The notes beneath the pieces were generated by a model. That model saw only the letters and a program-made list of their open reading frames with translations. It did no database searches and was not told the DNA's origin. Positions 1 to 12,857 of a stretch of 64,000 nucleotides of DNA are shown in pieces (position 1 is the stretch's first letter; every line of letters starts with the position of its first letter). Made by a program: the position numbers and the translations under genes. This DNA comes from Rhodeus uyekii (Eukaryota; Chordata; Actinopteri; Cypriniformes; Acheilognathidae): positions 124,001 to 188,000 of the forward strand of contig JAWRVZ010000488.1 in the NCBI GenBank assembly GCA_037043235.1, in the 5' to 3' direction.

Positions 1-321
1 ACAAGTATAGTCACAACTATGTCTGTGGCATCTAAAGAACTGAAACTTTGTTCTAAGATATTAGCACCTACCATCAAAAACTCTATGTCGGCCGATCACT
101 TAATTGTAAACCACTAAATTGTAAAGTATAACCTCTTATGAATGCACACCACTAACCTGGATGATGGGAGTTCTTATTTGCAGGACAGCCAACTTTAAGT
201 CACTGTGGGAGTAAACTGCACAAACACATTCACATCCTCAGCCACTGCACATGCTAGAATGGGTGGTTTGAGAAAAGATGATTATCAGGAACGTAAGGTT
301 AATGCTGTAGAATCCCATTAC
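1..321. other. psmg2 intron 2 (partial)
   Basis: Sequence downstream of the exon 2 donor of psmg2 on the minus strand. No further exon, repeat or RNA gene was recognised in it. Confidence 0.6.
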
Positions 322-660
322 CCTCTGCGCTGGTGCTGAGCTGGGCAGCGTCCTCAGTGGATGTGGCATACGGGTTGTTGCCAACCATGGGAATCAGACA
401 GTCCGTATGGAAGTATCCCACTCTGGGCATGTTTAAGGTTGAGATGAGAAGATCCACGGCGAGCTGTCCCACGTTTCCAACAGAGACTGCGGGCTGTGCA
501 CAAGAGAAACCATTCTGAGCCGCTCAATGTTTGATAACCGCAGCATGTGTTTGCGTGATGATGATGAAGCTGATATTTTAATGACGGCAAATAATTAACT
601 TACCATTATCAGTGTAAAGCCTTTAAAAGATGGAACAACATCCCCCGCCGGAATGAACAT
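322..660 (-). CDS. psmg2: psmg2, 5' part (coding exons 1 and 2), proteasome assembly chaperone 2
   Basis: Minus-strand 5' end of a gene that runs off the left edge. Exon 1 is 604-660 (19 codons, MFIPAGDVVPSFKGFTLIM) followed by a GTAAGT donor. Exon 2 is 322-493, preceded by a CAG acceptor, and contains the motifs AVSVGNVGQLA, STLNMPRVGYF, TDCLIPMVGNNPYAT and then a GT donor in phase 1. These match the N-terminus of PSMG2/PAC2, which pairs with PSMG1 to chaperone 20S proteasome alpha-ring assembly. Intron 1 is only 110 bp. The ATG at 660 aligns with the family start. Later exons are outside the window, so completeness cannot be judged. Family assignment is by recognised residues. Confidence 0.9.
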
Positions 661-1000
661 TTTAAAAACGAATTATATGATAAATACAGATGAATTTGAG
701 TGGATCAGTAGTGATTTGTTTTTACTTTCAATTTCCTGCGCTGTGAAAAAGGACCTGACACATTGCTACGTCACTCCTCACCGGGACACCCTGATGCCTG
801 AACAAAAAATTCAACAATATTAATTTGCGACTTGTTTATCGACCAGTTTTTGGAACCAACAATATCATACATAGAAATACTTAATTTTTTTATCAGACCT
901 AAAGAGACATTAGTTTGGTCATTATAAGCATTTTTTTTTGTGACAGAAACCTGTCAAAATAAAAGTCTATAGCCAGCAAATTTACCAGCTAAACAATATT

Positions 1001-1001
<1 letters not shown>

Positions 1002-1084
<83 letters not shown>
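1002..1084. repeat. (ATT)n microsatellite
   Basis: About 27 uninterrupted ATT/TTA trinucleotides. Confidence 0.97.
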
Positions 1085-1085
<1 letters not shown>

Positions 1086-2888
1086 ATATTGACGTAAACT
1101 TTGCGCTTTCTAACAGAGGTCCTGAACGTGCTGTTTATTCACACAGCACATTTAAAAGATATAATTTTATTTATTTTTTAAGATATTTAAATAAAATTAG
1201 CCTAAATACTTTTACTATATTTTATATCATTTATATATATTAAAAAAAAGTCATTTTGTTAAAATAGTCTTTACAGGTGGGGAGGAAACGTGATTAGAAA
1301 CTCACTGCTGAAGCTCAGTTCAACATGATCATGACCAGAAGATGACGCTAGACTCTTATAGAAATTAGAGAAGAATTTGCTTTGTCCTGTGTTACTAGTC
1401 TTCTATGATGTATGAATGTATGATGCTGAATCATGAGATTTAAATAAAATTCATAAGAACATTTTGAGCCTATAAACTGTATAAAAATATAATAATAATA
1501 TATAATAACTGATATTAATCAGATAAAATACCTTTATATAACTCTAATTATGAACAATAAGCTATATAAAATACAATAAAATATTTAAAAAAATCGATTT
1601 CAGTAAACTCAATATAATATCAGATTGAAGATGGTACTCGAGATAATACAATATCCCTGAGCCAAGGGCAATGAAACTTATAGAGCACAACAAAGTAACT
1701 GTGAGTTGCTTCAGGGATCTTCATAGTAAGTGTTATTTTCTGCAGAGATATTCACAAATATGGTGTTTCACAAATGACAATGCAAAAAATCAATACAGTC
1801 ATCAGCCTCAGCCAAAGGCTTTCATAGAATAAAGCTTTCAGTCCAGCTGAGAAATATAATAGCTACAAGCTAAAGATTATATTTTTTTACAATAACCAAC
1901 AAGAACAAGTCTTAGAATTATAGACATGCAAACTCAATGTAATCTTCAGCTAATAATTGAATATGTATGTGTCTACACTACATAAATTAGTCTTTTAAAA
2001 TTAACAAACCTTTTTCTTTTGTATGTGGTCACTTGATTACATGGACTGAATTGGAGACATTGTTTCCTGTATTGTTCTTTTTTTTCTTTTTCAATGAAAG
2101 AAAGCTTGTCTTCTGTGCATTCAATTGTGATTTTAATTATATCCTCTCAAGTTTCTACAATGGTGCCTGCTGGAGAATTTTCACAGGTATTTATGCAAGT
2201 TATTTATTTATTTATTTTTAATGTAGAAATGATTTTAGAGAAGCAGGACACTTTGTGAAAGTCTTAAAGAACCATTTGTTTTAATTAAATGATTAATTAT
2301 ATTATTAGTTATTATACTAAATTTGAACGTTTAGCATTTAGCAGTGTTATTTAGTATCATTGCGATAGGCCATACTGTTAATTTTTTTATTATTTTGACT
2401 TAGTTTTCATTTTTTGTTGTAATTAGTTAATAGGTTTTGGGAGTTGTGTTATTTTTGACATTTTTCTTTCATTCTTTTTTAAAGTTTTAGTTTTGTTTTG
2501 TTTTTACGTCAGTTTTTATTTGTTGTTATTTTTGATTAAAAATGTTTTTACCATTTCCCACATATGGAAAGATTACACAAATATTATTAAACCAAGCAAG
2601 CCGTTTTTGTAGGGTGTGAAATATTCTGTGTTCTGTACATCTCCGAGGAGATCTCACGAGCACTAGAGCTGATTATCTGCATGATGAAAATAGTGCACCT
2701 GCCAGCTGACCTCACATAGGGTCACCAGCACCAGCACAATTTGTTCGAAATCTCTTCTGCAGGTCCAGTTCTGGATCAGAGTCATTCTATGAAATGTTAA
2801 TGATTTTACATATGTTTTCTGCTTATGCATGTACATTCAGAGCCTGTTGTCCTGAAGTGTGCTTTGATTCTGAAGGGCATGTCCATGT

Positions 2889-2924
2889 ATGTGTGTGTGT
2901 GTGTGTGTGTTTGTGTGTGTGTGT
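2889..2924. repeat. (TG)n microsatellite
   Basis: A TG dinucleotide run with a single TT interruption. Confidence 0.95.
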
Positions 2925-3617
2925 CTGTTTTCTTGAAGAAGGATCAAAGGGACTTTAACAGCAGACTTCATCTGTGAGCTATCTATAGAGGATTAGATAA
3001 TGACCTGAAACAAAACCCCTCTGTTCACATGCACTGCTGTTGTTACACAGCATTCAATTACAGTAATACCTCGGTTTACGAGCGACTTGGTATACGAGCA
3101 AATCGGTGTACGAGCAAGGAGGGTCGAATCGGTGTACGAGCATTGTATCGGTGTACGAGAAAATATTCCCTCACCCATGTGCAGTTCTGTGTGGAAAAAG
3201 TCCTAACGCTCAGCATCCTTGTGCGCATTTTTACATGAAATATCCTAATGACAGCCTCTCATAACACAGTCAGGAGGTTCCAACCCCTTTTATAACCCCT
3301 TAACTCATTAATTGGCTCTATCATTCACCACAGTGATATTTTTATAAGTGATTTACAGAAGTTTTTACCTCACAATCTAAACATTAATTAATTGTGATCA
3401 CTATTGTTCACGTAGTGAAATATACACGGTTTTAGCCAAATAATAAACAAAGTAATAGGGTTAGACAAATCATATTTTTATACAAACAACATATAAGCCT
3501 CTCCTACAAATGAGCACTGTTTTCATGTTCGTCGGACCTGCCGTTTCTCTGCAGTATTGGCAAAAGCGCAAGGAGTAAAATGTGACTTCTTACCCCGTGA
3601 GCGGGGCTCGTTTTAAC

Positions 3618-3867
3618 AGACAGCGGGTTAGTTGTAACACCATGTTATCCAATGCAAGTTCATTCACGTATTTTTATTTGTTTAAAAAAGTTGCGTCTTG
3701 ATGATCATAAGCATAACTTTTTTTCCTTTATTTTTTACATTTGTTGTGTTTTGAACAATGTAATGACATGAAAAAACGTTTTAATAGGTTAACACAATGC
3801 AAAATATATGATTATTGATGCAACTTGTTCAATGCCGCTTAGTGTTACAACTAACCCCGCGCTGTCT
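3618..3867. mobile_element. Inverted-repeat MITE nested in the Tigger-like element
   Basis: AGACAGCGGGTTAGTTGTAA at 3618 is complementary, with a 3-base difference, to GTGTTACAACTAACCCCGCG around 3842-3867. This gives terminal arms of about 25 bp around an AT-rich 200 bp core. True outer limits may extend slightly further. Superfamily not determined. Confidence 0.6.
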
Positions 3868-4227
3868 TGTTTACTTCAGGACCGGATAGCAGCCACTATG
3901 TGTTTTTCACGTCTTTCAAAATGGTACCATCTTTTAGCCAAGATGGTAATCATAACAATATAAGATTAGACTAACAATCTTTCACACATTCTTTGAAAAT
4001 CGAAAAACAACTACTATAACAAAAAATATTTACATGCTGCCAAAAGAGTTTTTCCTGTGGTTCTCATCCAAACTTCTATGAAATTTCTCGAAAAATGGCC
4101 AGAAGACTGCAAACAGTCTGATGAAAAGCCCTTTAGCACGTCACATTTATGCCCCTGCAACTATCTAAAAAAATCGCTGTTACTATTTACCCCGCGTTAC
4201 TTTGTGCCCCGCGCTCCCCTAGTTCTC

Positions 4228-4413
4228 TCGCGGCTCCCGCAAATTCGTTCTCTTGCGGCTCCCGCGAATTCGTTCGAGGCTCCCGCGAACGAATTCGTTC
4301 GTTCGAGGCTCCCGCGAATTCGTTCGTTCGCGGCTCCCGCGAATTCGTTCGTTCGCGGCTCCCGCGAATTCGTTCGTTTGCGGCTCCCGTGAATTCGTTC
4401 TTTCGCGGCTCCC
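4228..4413. repeat. GC-rich minisatellite, 25-bp unit
   Basis: About seven to eight tandem copies of a roughly 25-bp unit containing GCGGCTCCCGCGAATTCGTT, each carrying an EcoRI-type GAATTC. Because the unit is not a multiple of three, several overlapping Arg-rich open frames arise in both orientations; they are by-products, not genes. Confidence 0.9.
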
Positions 4414-6249
4414 ATGTTCCACGACTTTAACTCTGGATTATCACTCTTTGTTTTCTGCACTATTATAATAAATTCACTCATTTGCTTTCATCCTTGCTTT
4501 CCCCGCTCCCCTCTCCTCCCTCCTCTCTCTCCTCCAAGCAGGCTGCTCAAACCTGCCTTGCATTACAGTAAATTGTCAAGTATTTCTAGAGTTTACTAAT
4601 TAATAATTGTCAATTATTAATGAGTATTTATATAAGATCTTAATGGTTACAATTTTAACTGCAATTAATAGGGTAAAACCAAAAAAATATTTAAAAATGG
4701 GCATTTGTGGTCATGTGGAACGAATTAATTGAATTTTAGTGCATTCTTATGGGGAAATTTGTTTTGGTGTACGAGCATTTTGGTTTACGAGCTCGCTCTT
4801 GGAACGAATTAAACTCGTAAACCGAGGTATTACTGTATTTCACTATATCAAAGTCACAAAGTACCAGCACAACAATCCAATCACTGTTCAGAGACCACAG
4901 ACACACACACATTCAAATAAATTCTGCTGTAATATGTAATATTTAAATTTAGGATTGATTTTTTAAACCAAATTTGCACAATATGTTGAATGAGGTTGTT
5001 GAAATGTTTTCTCCTTTTTCTTTTAAAAGTTATTAACTAACATTTAAACTAATCATTCCATACTTATTGTGGCACTTAATATGAATGTACATGTTTTACA
5101 CTGTATACACTTTACACTTAAATACCTGCATGCAATAACAGCTGTAATTAATATTTAAACTGCTGACCCTTCTCTCACCTTTAAACCAGCCAACTGTCCC
5201 TAACTTAACCTTAATAGTGGCAACAACAAAAAAATTCAATACAACACGAACACAGTAAGTACATTGTACATAATCATTTATTTGCATTATTTATTTGTTT
5301 GTTTGCATAAGTGTGTTTATGACCACATTTGGTATATGGTTGAATGGTAATTATGTGTATAGAACCATTGTATTAGCAGTGCATTAATTTACTAACACAC
5401 ACACTGATACAGCTTCTTAAAGGTTGAAGTTGGCCAAATTCTGACTCTAAACAAGAAACTTTCCCCAAAACATACTGATGAAATGTTCTTTCTCTCCATG
5501 AGAGGTTCAGACATTATTCATCTTCATTCTATAGTGTTTGAATATAGAAAAGTCAAGCAAATGCTTTACACATTCTGCGACAGACTGAAGTGTACATACA
5601 TTTGAATAAATAATTCAAACAGTTAAATTATAAGTCAATACCCTGATTATAAATCATTAATAATTATATATATTGAACCGGCAGTGGATTCCGGAACCGG
5701 ACCCTTCACATGGATACATATTTTATGTGTAGCTGGCACTACTGTTTAGTACTGGCAGTATAATAGCCTTTTTGCCTGTGTTTTAGGTTGATGTTAGTAT
5801 GATTTATAGATGACAGAAAGGAAAAGCTGTAACTTTTCCAGGAAGTTTTGATGATTGTGACAACACACAGTGCATATTAATATAAGGTCATAGTAAGAAA
5901 GGAAGAAGTTAAGGATCAAGGAGGATAGAAGCAGTGAGGGTGAGAGTCAGGCATTAGGGGACATTATCCTATGCCAGTTTGGAAGGTTTGATCCATTCTA
6001 CAACCAGAGGTCAGGAAAGATGACACTACACACTAGCCTTACTAAAAAAAAGTTATGTGGAATGTGTGGGGTAAACTGAAAAAGAAAAGAGTCTTGTTGA
6101 TTTTCACTTGTGCTACAAACACTGAATTGGAATTCCAAAAAAGAAACTTTTTTTTTTTGAAAGACAGTTTCACTACTTTCAGGAAGTGAGTTTTATGTAA
6201 GTGATTGACATTTTGAACAGCAAGAGGTCAAATATGATATATAAATAAT

Positions 6250-6400
6250 ATACTTTAAAAAATACACTGCAAACTCAATCTAATGTTTTCAGACGCCTAA
6301 TTGCATGTTAACTAACATAAAAATGTATTATAGTTTAAATTTATATTGAATGCAGTTAATTGCTTTTTGACCACTTAAGTAGGACTGAGCTGGATGAATA
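6250..6400. repeat. Dispersed repeat with CTTAAG core, copy 1
   Basis: The reverse complement aligns by eye over about 130 bp with 37270-37415 (shared blocks TCCTACTTAAGTGG, CAATATAAATTTAAACTATAA, AACATGCAATTAGG). A third, shorter copy lies at about 50500-50572. Unclassified. Confidence 0.65.
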
Positions 6401-8307
6401 AAATTGTCTGCAGAGCTGCTTTATTGTTCATTCGACTTTCAAAAAAGTTATTGAACTGAAATTAATCAACACTTAATTATTCTGACATCATCTGAATAAT
6501 GGTACTGTTGTCTTTTGTAGAGCTGCTTTGCAGAAGTATTGGTCTCATGTTTGATGAAGTCTTCATAATTGATCTTTATCTTCTTCTTTAATACTGTGGA
6601 GCTGCTTTGAAACAATCTGTATTGCATAAAACGCTATAGAAATAAAGGTGACTTGCTTGACTCAAGTAAATATAAAATATCTTTATATGTAATTTTGTAA
6701 TCACTTCTATCTTCTTTTAAATATGGTTAATACTGCCGAATGTACGTACAAGTATTTATAATAAACTAAATTAAACACTATTAATGTAATTTCTATTGAA
6801 ATTTGTATATCATATATATTTTTATAAATATATTTGTAATTACATCATTTGTAATGATGAAGTATCCATTTATTACATATAAAGTATATTAACTTTGAAT
6901 GTGATATTGAATAACACATTCCAGTTAAAATTACAAAGTAACCTGCTTTATTTGTATTTGTTTTGTTAGTCAGCACATTAAAATAAGTAATTGTACTTCT
7001 TTACAGCACAACAAAATATTATTAAAACATAAAGTAACTTGAAAATAAAACCTTTAATTTAGCTTTACAAAGTTAACTTTTTAAAAGTGTATCCTACTTA
7101 GTTAAGAAACACAGGGCCAGATTTACCAACAGCTTGCATTTACGGCTCTTTTGGAATTAAGAAACTACTGTCCGGATTTACTAAAGACATTCAGTGAAAA
7201 CATAGAAAGAAGAAAGAAGGTTGTGTGAACAAGGTCATTTTTTTCCACTGATATTATTGTTGGATTTCCCTTTCAGATGCAAAAGAGTGGAGAATTTCAA
7301 TGAATCATGCAAGGTGATTTACTAAGGTTTGCGCTAGTCAATTTACCGACGTTTGCACCCTTATTTACTGCCAAAAAAAAGCATGTCTTAAACCAGACGC
7401 TAATTTGAGCTGCTCTTCATTGTATCAGTAATTATGGAAATGATCCGGCTTCATCTGTGCTCTTTTATTTGTGCGTCGTCAGTAGACCGTGCACAGAACT
7501 TCAGGGTTTTAAACGTTTTTTAAACAGTTTTTTGAAAATATACTTTTGAAGCAAATTTTTTACATTCAATATAATAAAGGTGAGACACTTGTTTTTCAGG
7601 CAACACTCAATTTTGAGATTGTTTGCTGTTTAGCATTTCATAAATCGTTTCAGGCTTTTAAGTGTTGCTTTTATGCACTTTATCAATTTACGTATTTGAA
7701 TCACATATGCAAGGCCCTTCTCCTTCACTCAGAAATCTCCACTTATGTAGGCCTATACCAAACTTTACTTTAACTTTATGCACCTTACACTTTCCTATCA
7801 ATTTTCTGAAGGTCTTTACAGATGATTTATAATTTTCCAGATTTTATAGGCTACATACTATTTCTAAAACATTTTGAAAATATTGTTTTCTGGCTGTTGA
7901 CAGTATTGATAGAAACTAAAAATGTCCCCTGTAATAATCTTTAGAATGTCAACGAAATTAAAAAAGATTTTCAGATTTGTGGTGTGGAAATATACGCAAA
8001 TGAGTGCATATTTATTTTGATAATACCTCATTTGCATATATAAATACAGACATTTCAGAAAACATCTCACTAATTCAACAAATGTTTGGTATTCTTAATG
8101 TAATCAATCAACTGTGGAAATATGGGATATCTACTAGTTGTTGTTTTTTTTACCCAATTCACATGTTCTTTTTTCCTTAAGCACACTTTTTCTTTTCTTT
8201 TTTTTACTAGAGGAGCCAAGATCTGTTTCTGTTTCTACACCTGTCTCCTTACACACACCTGCAAGCTTCACTTAGGTCACACAACCTAATCCTTACTTTT
8301 TTTGTGA

Positions 8308-8329
8308 GGGGGGGGGGGGGGGGGGGGGG
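8308..8329. repeat. Poly-G tract (22 G)
   Basis: Uninterrupted run of 22 G. Such tracts form quadruplexes and are prone to length error in sequencing. Confidence 0.95.
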
Positions 8330-8537
8330 TGCAGCTATAGCTTTCTCTGGCTATTAGCCTAGAACTCAGCATGCAGTAGCAATGACCTTCGACTACAGTG
8401 CTTTGTTCTTTTCACTGATTCATCATATTTTTGCAGCTGTCTCAAAGGTGTGATTATGCTCAAAACTGCAGTTTTGAGATTTACATTTTGTGGTGTTGGA
8501 GATTTACATCTATATCTACAACTGCATTGCGAATACA

Positions 8538-8538
<1 letters not shown>

Positions 8539-8588
<50 letters not shown>
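8539..8588. repeat. (TA)n microsatellite
   Basis: About 25 TA dinucleotides immediately upstream of the 8640 transposon. Confidence 0.95.
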
Positions 8589-8591
<3 letters not shown>

Positions 8592-8639
8592 GAGTTGTAG
8601 CTATGGATGTAATCACATATATGCAATGCAATGCATATA

Positions 8640-9078
8640 GAATGGAGTTCACTTATCTCGACCTCGGTTAACTCGCCAACTCCTATCATGTCAACGTTTT
8701 TGAAGTGGAACCGCCAAACTCCCTATTTGTCACAGCATTTTCTTATGGGTTACGTCGATTCTTTTATGTCGCCGAACCCTGATATCTCGAGCACAAAAGA
8801 GGGACAAATTCGCCACTTCACATGGTTATCTCGTGACTAATGATGGTACCTAGTTCACTGCGCATGTGCTGAAAGCACATATCTTTCTTACTCTTTTCAA
8901 CAAGCAGCGAGTGCTGCCGTGGGTCCCACCCACATCCCAAAGCCTCATCAGCTTCTGTGTGCACATAAAGCCCACCTCTCTGATGTGATTGGTTTTCTCA
9001 AATATTTTGCCATTGGTCGGTAACGAGCGGTTACCAACCAATGAGTATGAGGCTTAAATGAACACACACACACACACA

Positions 9079-9120
<42 letters not shown>

Positions 9121-9544
9121 GCTTCTGTTCTGACGCTTGCTCTGCTCAGTGCCGCTGCGAATTGAAGAACCCGGTTGTTAAAAGACGGGACGAAGCCGAA
9201 TTTGTTGAGAAAGCACATTAGACAGGTAGAACGTAAGAAAGTATGCAATCTAGTAAAGCATGATGTTTACGCTGTGAGCGAAATTGTGTTTGCAATGTTG
9301 GAGAATATAATCAAAGGTTTGTGTCAAGAATCGAAGGTGTTTTTTATTGTAAGGTAAATCTCTGCTGTTAGTTGGTGCACATATGCCTTTTGTTGTTAAC
9401 AAACATATACAGTGTATGTACATTTTTATAGCATGGGGATCGCTTCAAATAAATCAGCATATTGGCTGTTGGTTATCTCGATCATCGGTTATCTCAATGT
9501 TTTTTTGCAACCCCCGAGGCCATTGACATAACCGGATTCCACTG
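8640..9544. mobile_element. Tigger/pogo-like element, family with GGAGTTC termini, copy 1
   Basis: Left terminus GAATGGAGTTCACTTATCTC, right terminus complementary (GGATTCCACTG followed by TA at 9545-9546). Homologous to 61956-63054 in the opposite orientation: shared blocks include the 'gaagtggaaccgccaaactc' segment near the left end and the 'atatggctgttggttatctcg' segment near the right. It contains a CA microsatellite (9062-9117). No transposase frame, so non-autonomous. Confidence 0.75.
9062..9117. repeat. (CA)n microsatellite
   Basis: CA dinucleotide run with one TA interruption, inside the 8640-9544 element. Confidence 0.95.
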
Positions 9545-11674
9545 TATATATGCAATTCAAAGTTGTGATCCTCACTCGTCCATCTGGAACATTCTGTTTT
9601 AGTATTTGAATAGAGCACTGCAGTGATGATGCACACCATCGCTCTCAACAAAAAATCCAATAGGAATTTTCTTTTGGCTTTTAGATTATTGCAGAAAATA
9701 AGTTATGTGACCAATTAAAGTTTATGATTATTATACGTTTTTGATGAGTATTACACATTCATGATAATCTTCAAAAATTAACAGAACATTTATGAATTTT
9801 GAAACCTAAATATAGTCATCCAAAGTAAACAACTAAATGTAGATTATAAACAAACTCTCACAATCGGTTAACTTCAACATCACCATTAAGATTCCGACAA
9901 CTCTTTCACTTGTCACAAACATTTTACTGCTTTGTTTGTCGTTTGTTTGTTCACTAACTAAGCCAATGGTGAGCTATTGCACTAGAAGATATAAATGCAA
10001 TGTTCGTAGTCTTGGTGTAACATTTAGAGCTGCTTAGTTGCTAGGTTGATCTCATCAACACCATCTATAAATGAAAACCACATTCTGAGTTGTGAATCAT
10101 CTCTGCAGCATCATCACCTTTTTGCTGACATTGCAAGACCCACATGAACTGATGTCTTTCAATGTCTTTAAAAGATTAAACCCTCTAAAGCCTTGTCTTT
10201 GGAACAAAGTGAGTAAAGGACAAACCTGCACACACACACACACAGAGAGAGAGAACCTTGGATAGCTTGAGAGCGCTGGATATCTACTCTTTACCTTCTG
10301 ACTGAAATAGCAGCTCCTCACGCCTGTGGAGTGTAAGCGTGTGGTTAGGTAACAGATAATCATTGAGAGCTCTGGCCTCCCATCCAGCTCTCATTATCCA
10401 CGCTGAAGCTGACGTTATCTAAAGATAAGAGCCCGTGGCAGTGCATGAACTGGCTGATAGAGCTGCTGGCTCAGAGTCAACTGGTGCTCGAACACTGGGA
10501 GAACGTTACAAGATAGATAAAGCTAATTTTTATCCAGTGAACATCATCCTATTAGCTAAAGAATTATCCGCTATTATGAAAGAGAACTCACAAAGGAGAT
10601 CTTTTTAATACATCCATTGTGTCTACATGACAGCAGTGTCAAATGGAGGCTACAAGTTTTGTCCTGATTAAAAAGGTTTTCTCACATGTGAATTCTTCTG
10701 GATATTCATGAGATTTGTATTGTCTCAAATGAGATGCAATGGAGATCAAATCGAAATTTTGGATCAGTCTCCTGCTTGAGTATTTTTTTTCCAGAGACAC
10801 TCTCAAAATGAACTCAATGTGATGTAATGGAGGTCAATGGTAGTCGTGTGGAGACTAGTGCACAAGTCTTCTGCTTCTCTGGATCTCAGAAATATCTCCA
10901 ATAGGGTTCAGATTTGTCAAGACAACAAAGTCTGCAATGATGTGCAATCAAAAGTCAAAGATCTCAATATGAACTTCAATATGTCTCTTCAAATCCATTC
11001 AAGTCTATAAGAGTCGTTAAATCCCATAGCAAAGTTCATGGGTTCCATTCACTTGTTCAATTCAAGATGGTGTGTTGTTGTCAACTATTTTAATGTTATT
11101 TTTAATTAATAACAGTTCTACTTTATAATCCAATGACCATCAAATGCTATTAGAAATTGGAAACTGGGTGGATTCCTACCTACCAACCATTGTACTGCTT
11201 GAACATTCCTTTTTGTGTCAACAGCCTTTCAATCTTCCATGGAGGAGGCACCACAGGAGATGTGGGAAGCGGGCTGGTGTTTCCATCAGGGTAAAGTCTG
11301 GTCTGCTCTTTGAATTTACTTGTCCTTTGAGTTCTTCTTCACCAGTTTTTGGGACTGCTTCTGGAGCTGCCTTATATGTGGATCTGACCAATTGTTCCAA
11401 GGTTCTTGAGTCTGCGCATATGTGGATTTGCTATTATCAAGCATCCCAGCAGATGTTTTCTGTCATTGAAGTACAACTTTTTCTGATAGATCTGGCTTGT
11501 CTGGTTCTATGTATTGCTGTTTGTACCCCCCTTCCCCCACCCCCATGAATTAACAATGACTTTCTAGAGAAATTTTCTGATGTGTTAAGAAGAAGACTAG
11601 TTCCATTGTTTGTTAATACCTTAATTTTAATGTTCATTTGTGTTGCCCCACAAACCTCTGGTAACTGACTTTAA
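9545..11674. other. Intergenic DNA
   Basis: No exon recognised. It contains a short CA/GA repeat near 10230-10254, an inverted pair of GATA sites (TTATCT-AA-AGATAAG, 10415-10429) and a dispersed repeat rich in GAGATC motifs (about 10690-11040). A 134-codon open frame at 11144-11548 has no recognisable domain and is not called as a gene. Confidence 0.45.
10690..11040. repeat. Dispersed repeat (GAGATC/TCTC-rich family), copy 1
   Basis: It shares word order with 19660-20215 on the same strand (for example GATGCAATGGAGATCAAATC and GGGTTCAGATTTGTCAAGAC) and with the reverse complement of about 36255-36470. Class unknown. Confidence 0.6.
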
Positions 11675-12857
11675 AGGCATACAGTTATGCCCTTTCATAA
11701 AGTCTAAATTTTGTGTTTGGGGTGTACTAGAATATGATTAACTGCTTAATTGTTAAAAAAAACATTTATTTTTTGATCATATTTTACATTGTTACAGCTC
11801 CTTTCTCCCCAATCTGGCCAGATCGTATTTCCTGTTTCGAGGAAGCCGTTTCTTCCGAAATATGAAATATGTTGTGATTGGCAGCACTTAGCACACATTT
11901 GGGAAATGTCACAATCCTTACCATAACCGCAAGTTCTACTCGAATGCACATATTAAGGATGGCATAATTTTCAAAATAATTCGAGCCTGATTCAGACTTA
12001 AGAATGTTGACAAACAAGAGGATCATCCATAATGGATTTCAAGCACAGACTTTGCGAGCACAGATTTCACACGACATTTCAAAGTGGTAGGTTTTTTTTG
12101 TTTTTCTTTATGTAATTTTGATACATTTTAGATAAGAAGCTGTGCACTATTTCATTATGACATTTATCGGAAAACCATTATAATACAAAAATGAACTGAT
12201 CACAAAACTGTGGTTAATTTGACAGATGAGCAGGTGTACAACAGCCAGAGCTTACAAAAGCTACAGTAAACACTTTATCAACACTATTGTTGGCTTGCAG
12301 ACAAGCAGAGATAAACAGTTTTGCCCTTTGTTTACATTGTAGCAACAACATAAAACTATAGAAAATGCAACTAGAAATGATAAGGCATACTTACAAGTTG
12401 TGATTGTAAGTAACCACAAACCATAAACAACCGATTGTCCCAAAAATGTGGAAACTGCTCCATTTCAGGAAACATTTGTGTTGTACTCTCTTCGGTTCTG
12501 GAAGCTGTTCTCCATAAAAAGTGCAGCATAGATAGTTAGGGTTGTAATGTCCACGAACAGTATTTACAATAACTTTTTACCTCTCTAAGGTCATCAGCCT
12601 TAGGAAGGGCAAACAAAAGATTTTTGGAAACGGGGTGGAGAAAAAAAGTGTATTTTTTGTGTATTCTGTGGGTAGAGATTATTTAAATGAGTAACATTGT
12701 GCCTTCACAAGATCCGTAAAAAAACGTGTTGTAGTTCTTGGTCAATCAAATATCTCCCTTTGGAGTGGACTTTGAACTTTGTAACCTTGCAGATCTTTTT
12801 TAAGCTCAAACAGCAACATTATACAGTAAAAAAATGAAAAAGCATAATAGGACCCCT
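11675..12857. mobile_element. DNA transposon flanked by TTAA (Kolobok- or piggyBac-like candidate)
   Basis: The right end ATAGGACCCCT is followed by TTAA (12858-12861); the left end begins after TTAA (11671-11674) with AGGCATACAG. I recognise the internal order of segments (near the left end 'ttacattgttacagctcctt', near the right end 'aacagcaacattatacagta') as a repeat type common in cyprinid genomes. No transposase frame. The left terminal repeat is eroded, so the boundary and the superfamily are tentative. Confidence 0.55.

Larger units (their letters stand above)
661..3060. other. psmg2 upstream / intergenic, AT-rich
   Basis: The first 150 bp is where the psmg2 promoter should lie; a TACGTCA half CRE-like site occurs near 768, but no TATA box is evident. 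The rest is AT-rich with an ATT microsatellite (1002-1084) and a TG repeat (2889-2924). No gene was found. Confidence 0.5.
3061..4835. mobile_element. Tigger/pogo-like DNA transposon, non-autonomous, TA target duplication
   Basis: It starts CAGTAATACCTCGGTTTACG and ends with the reverse complement of that sequence; both ends are flanked by TA (3059-3060 and 4836-4837). Subterminal 'gtgtacgagca'-type repeats occur on both sides. The 1.77 kb interior holds no transposase frame; instead it contains an inner inverted-repeat element (about 3618-3867) and a GC-rich minisatellite (about 4228-4413). The TA duplication and the CAG start fit the Tc1/mariner-pogo (Tigger) group; this is inferred from the termini only. 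Confidence 0.8.
4836..8639. other. Intergenic AT-rich DNA
   Basis: No coding exon was recognised. It contains one copy of a dispersed repeat around CCACTTAAGTAGGA (6250-6400), a 22-base G run at 8308-8329 and a TA microsatellite at 8539-8588. Confidence 0.5.

Noticed and set aside
4228..4413. CRISPR-like direct repeats
   Set aside because: Units are contiguous with no unique spacers, and the genome is a vertebrate.
4057..4481. Several overlapping Arg/Ser/Pro-rich open frames on both strands
   Set aside because: All derive from the 25-bp minisatellite; unit length is not a multiple of three and no domain or splice context exists.
8359..8652. 97-codon frame with a Tyr-Ile repeat
   Set aside because: Runs through the TA microsatellite at 8539-8588; not a gene.
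11144..11548. 134-codon open frame
   Set aside because: No recognisable domain, no splice context, codon composition like random DNA; may be part of an old repeat.
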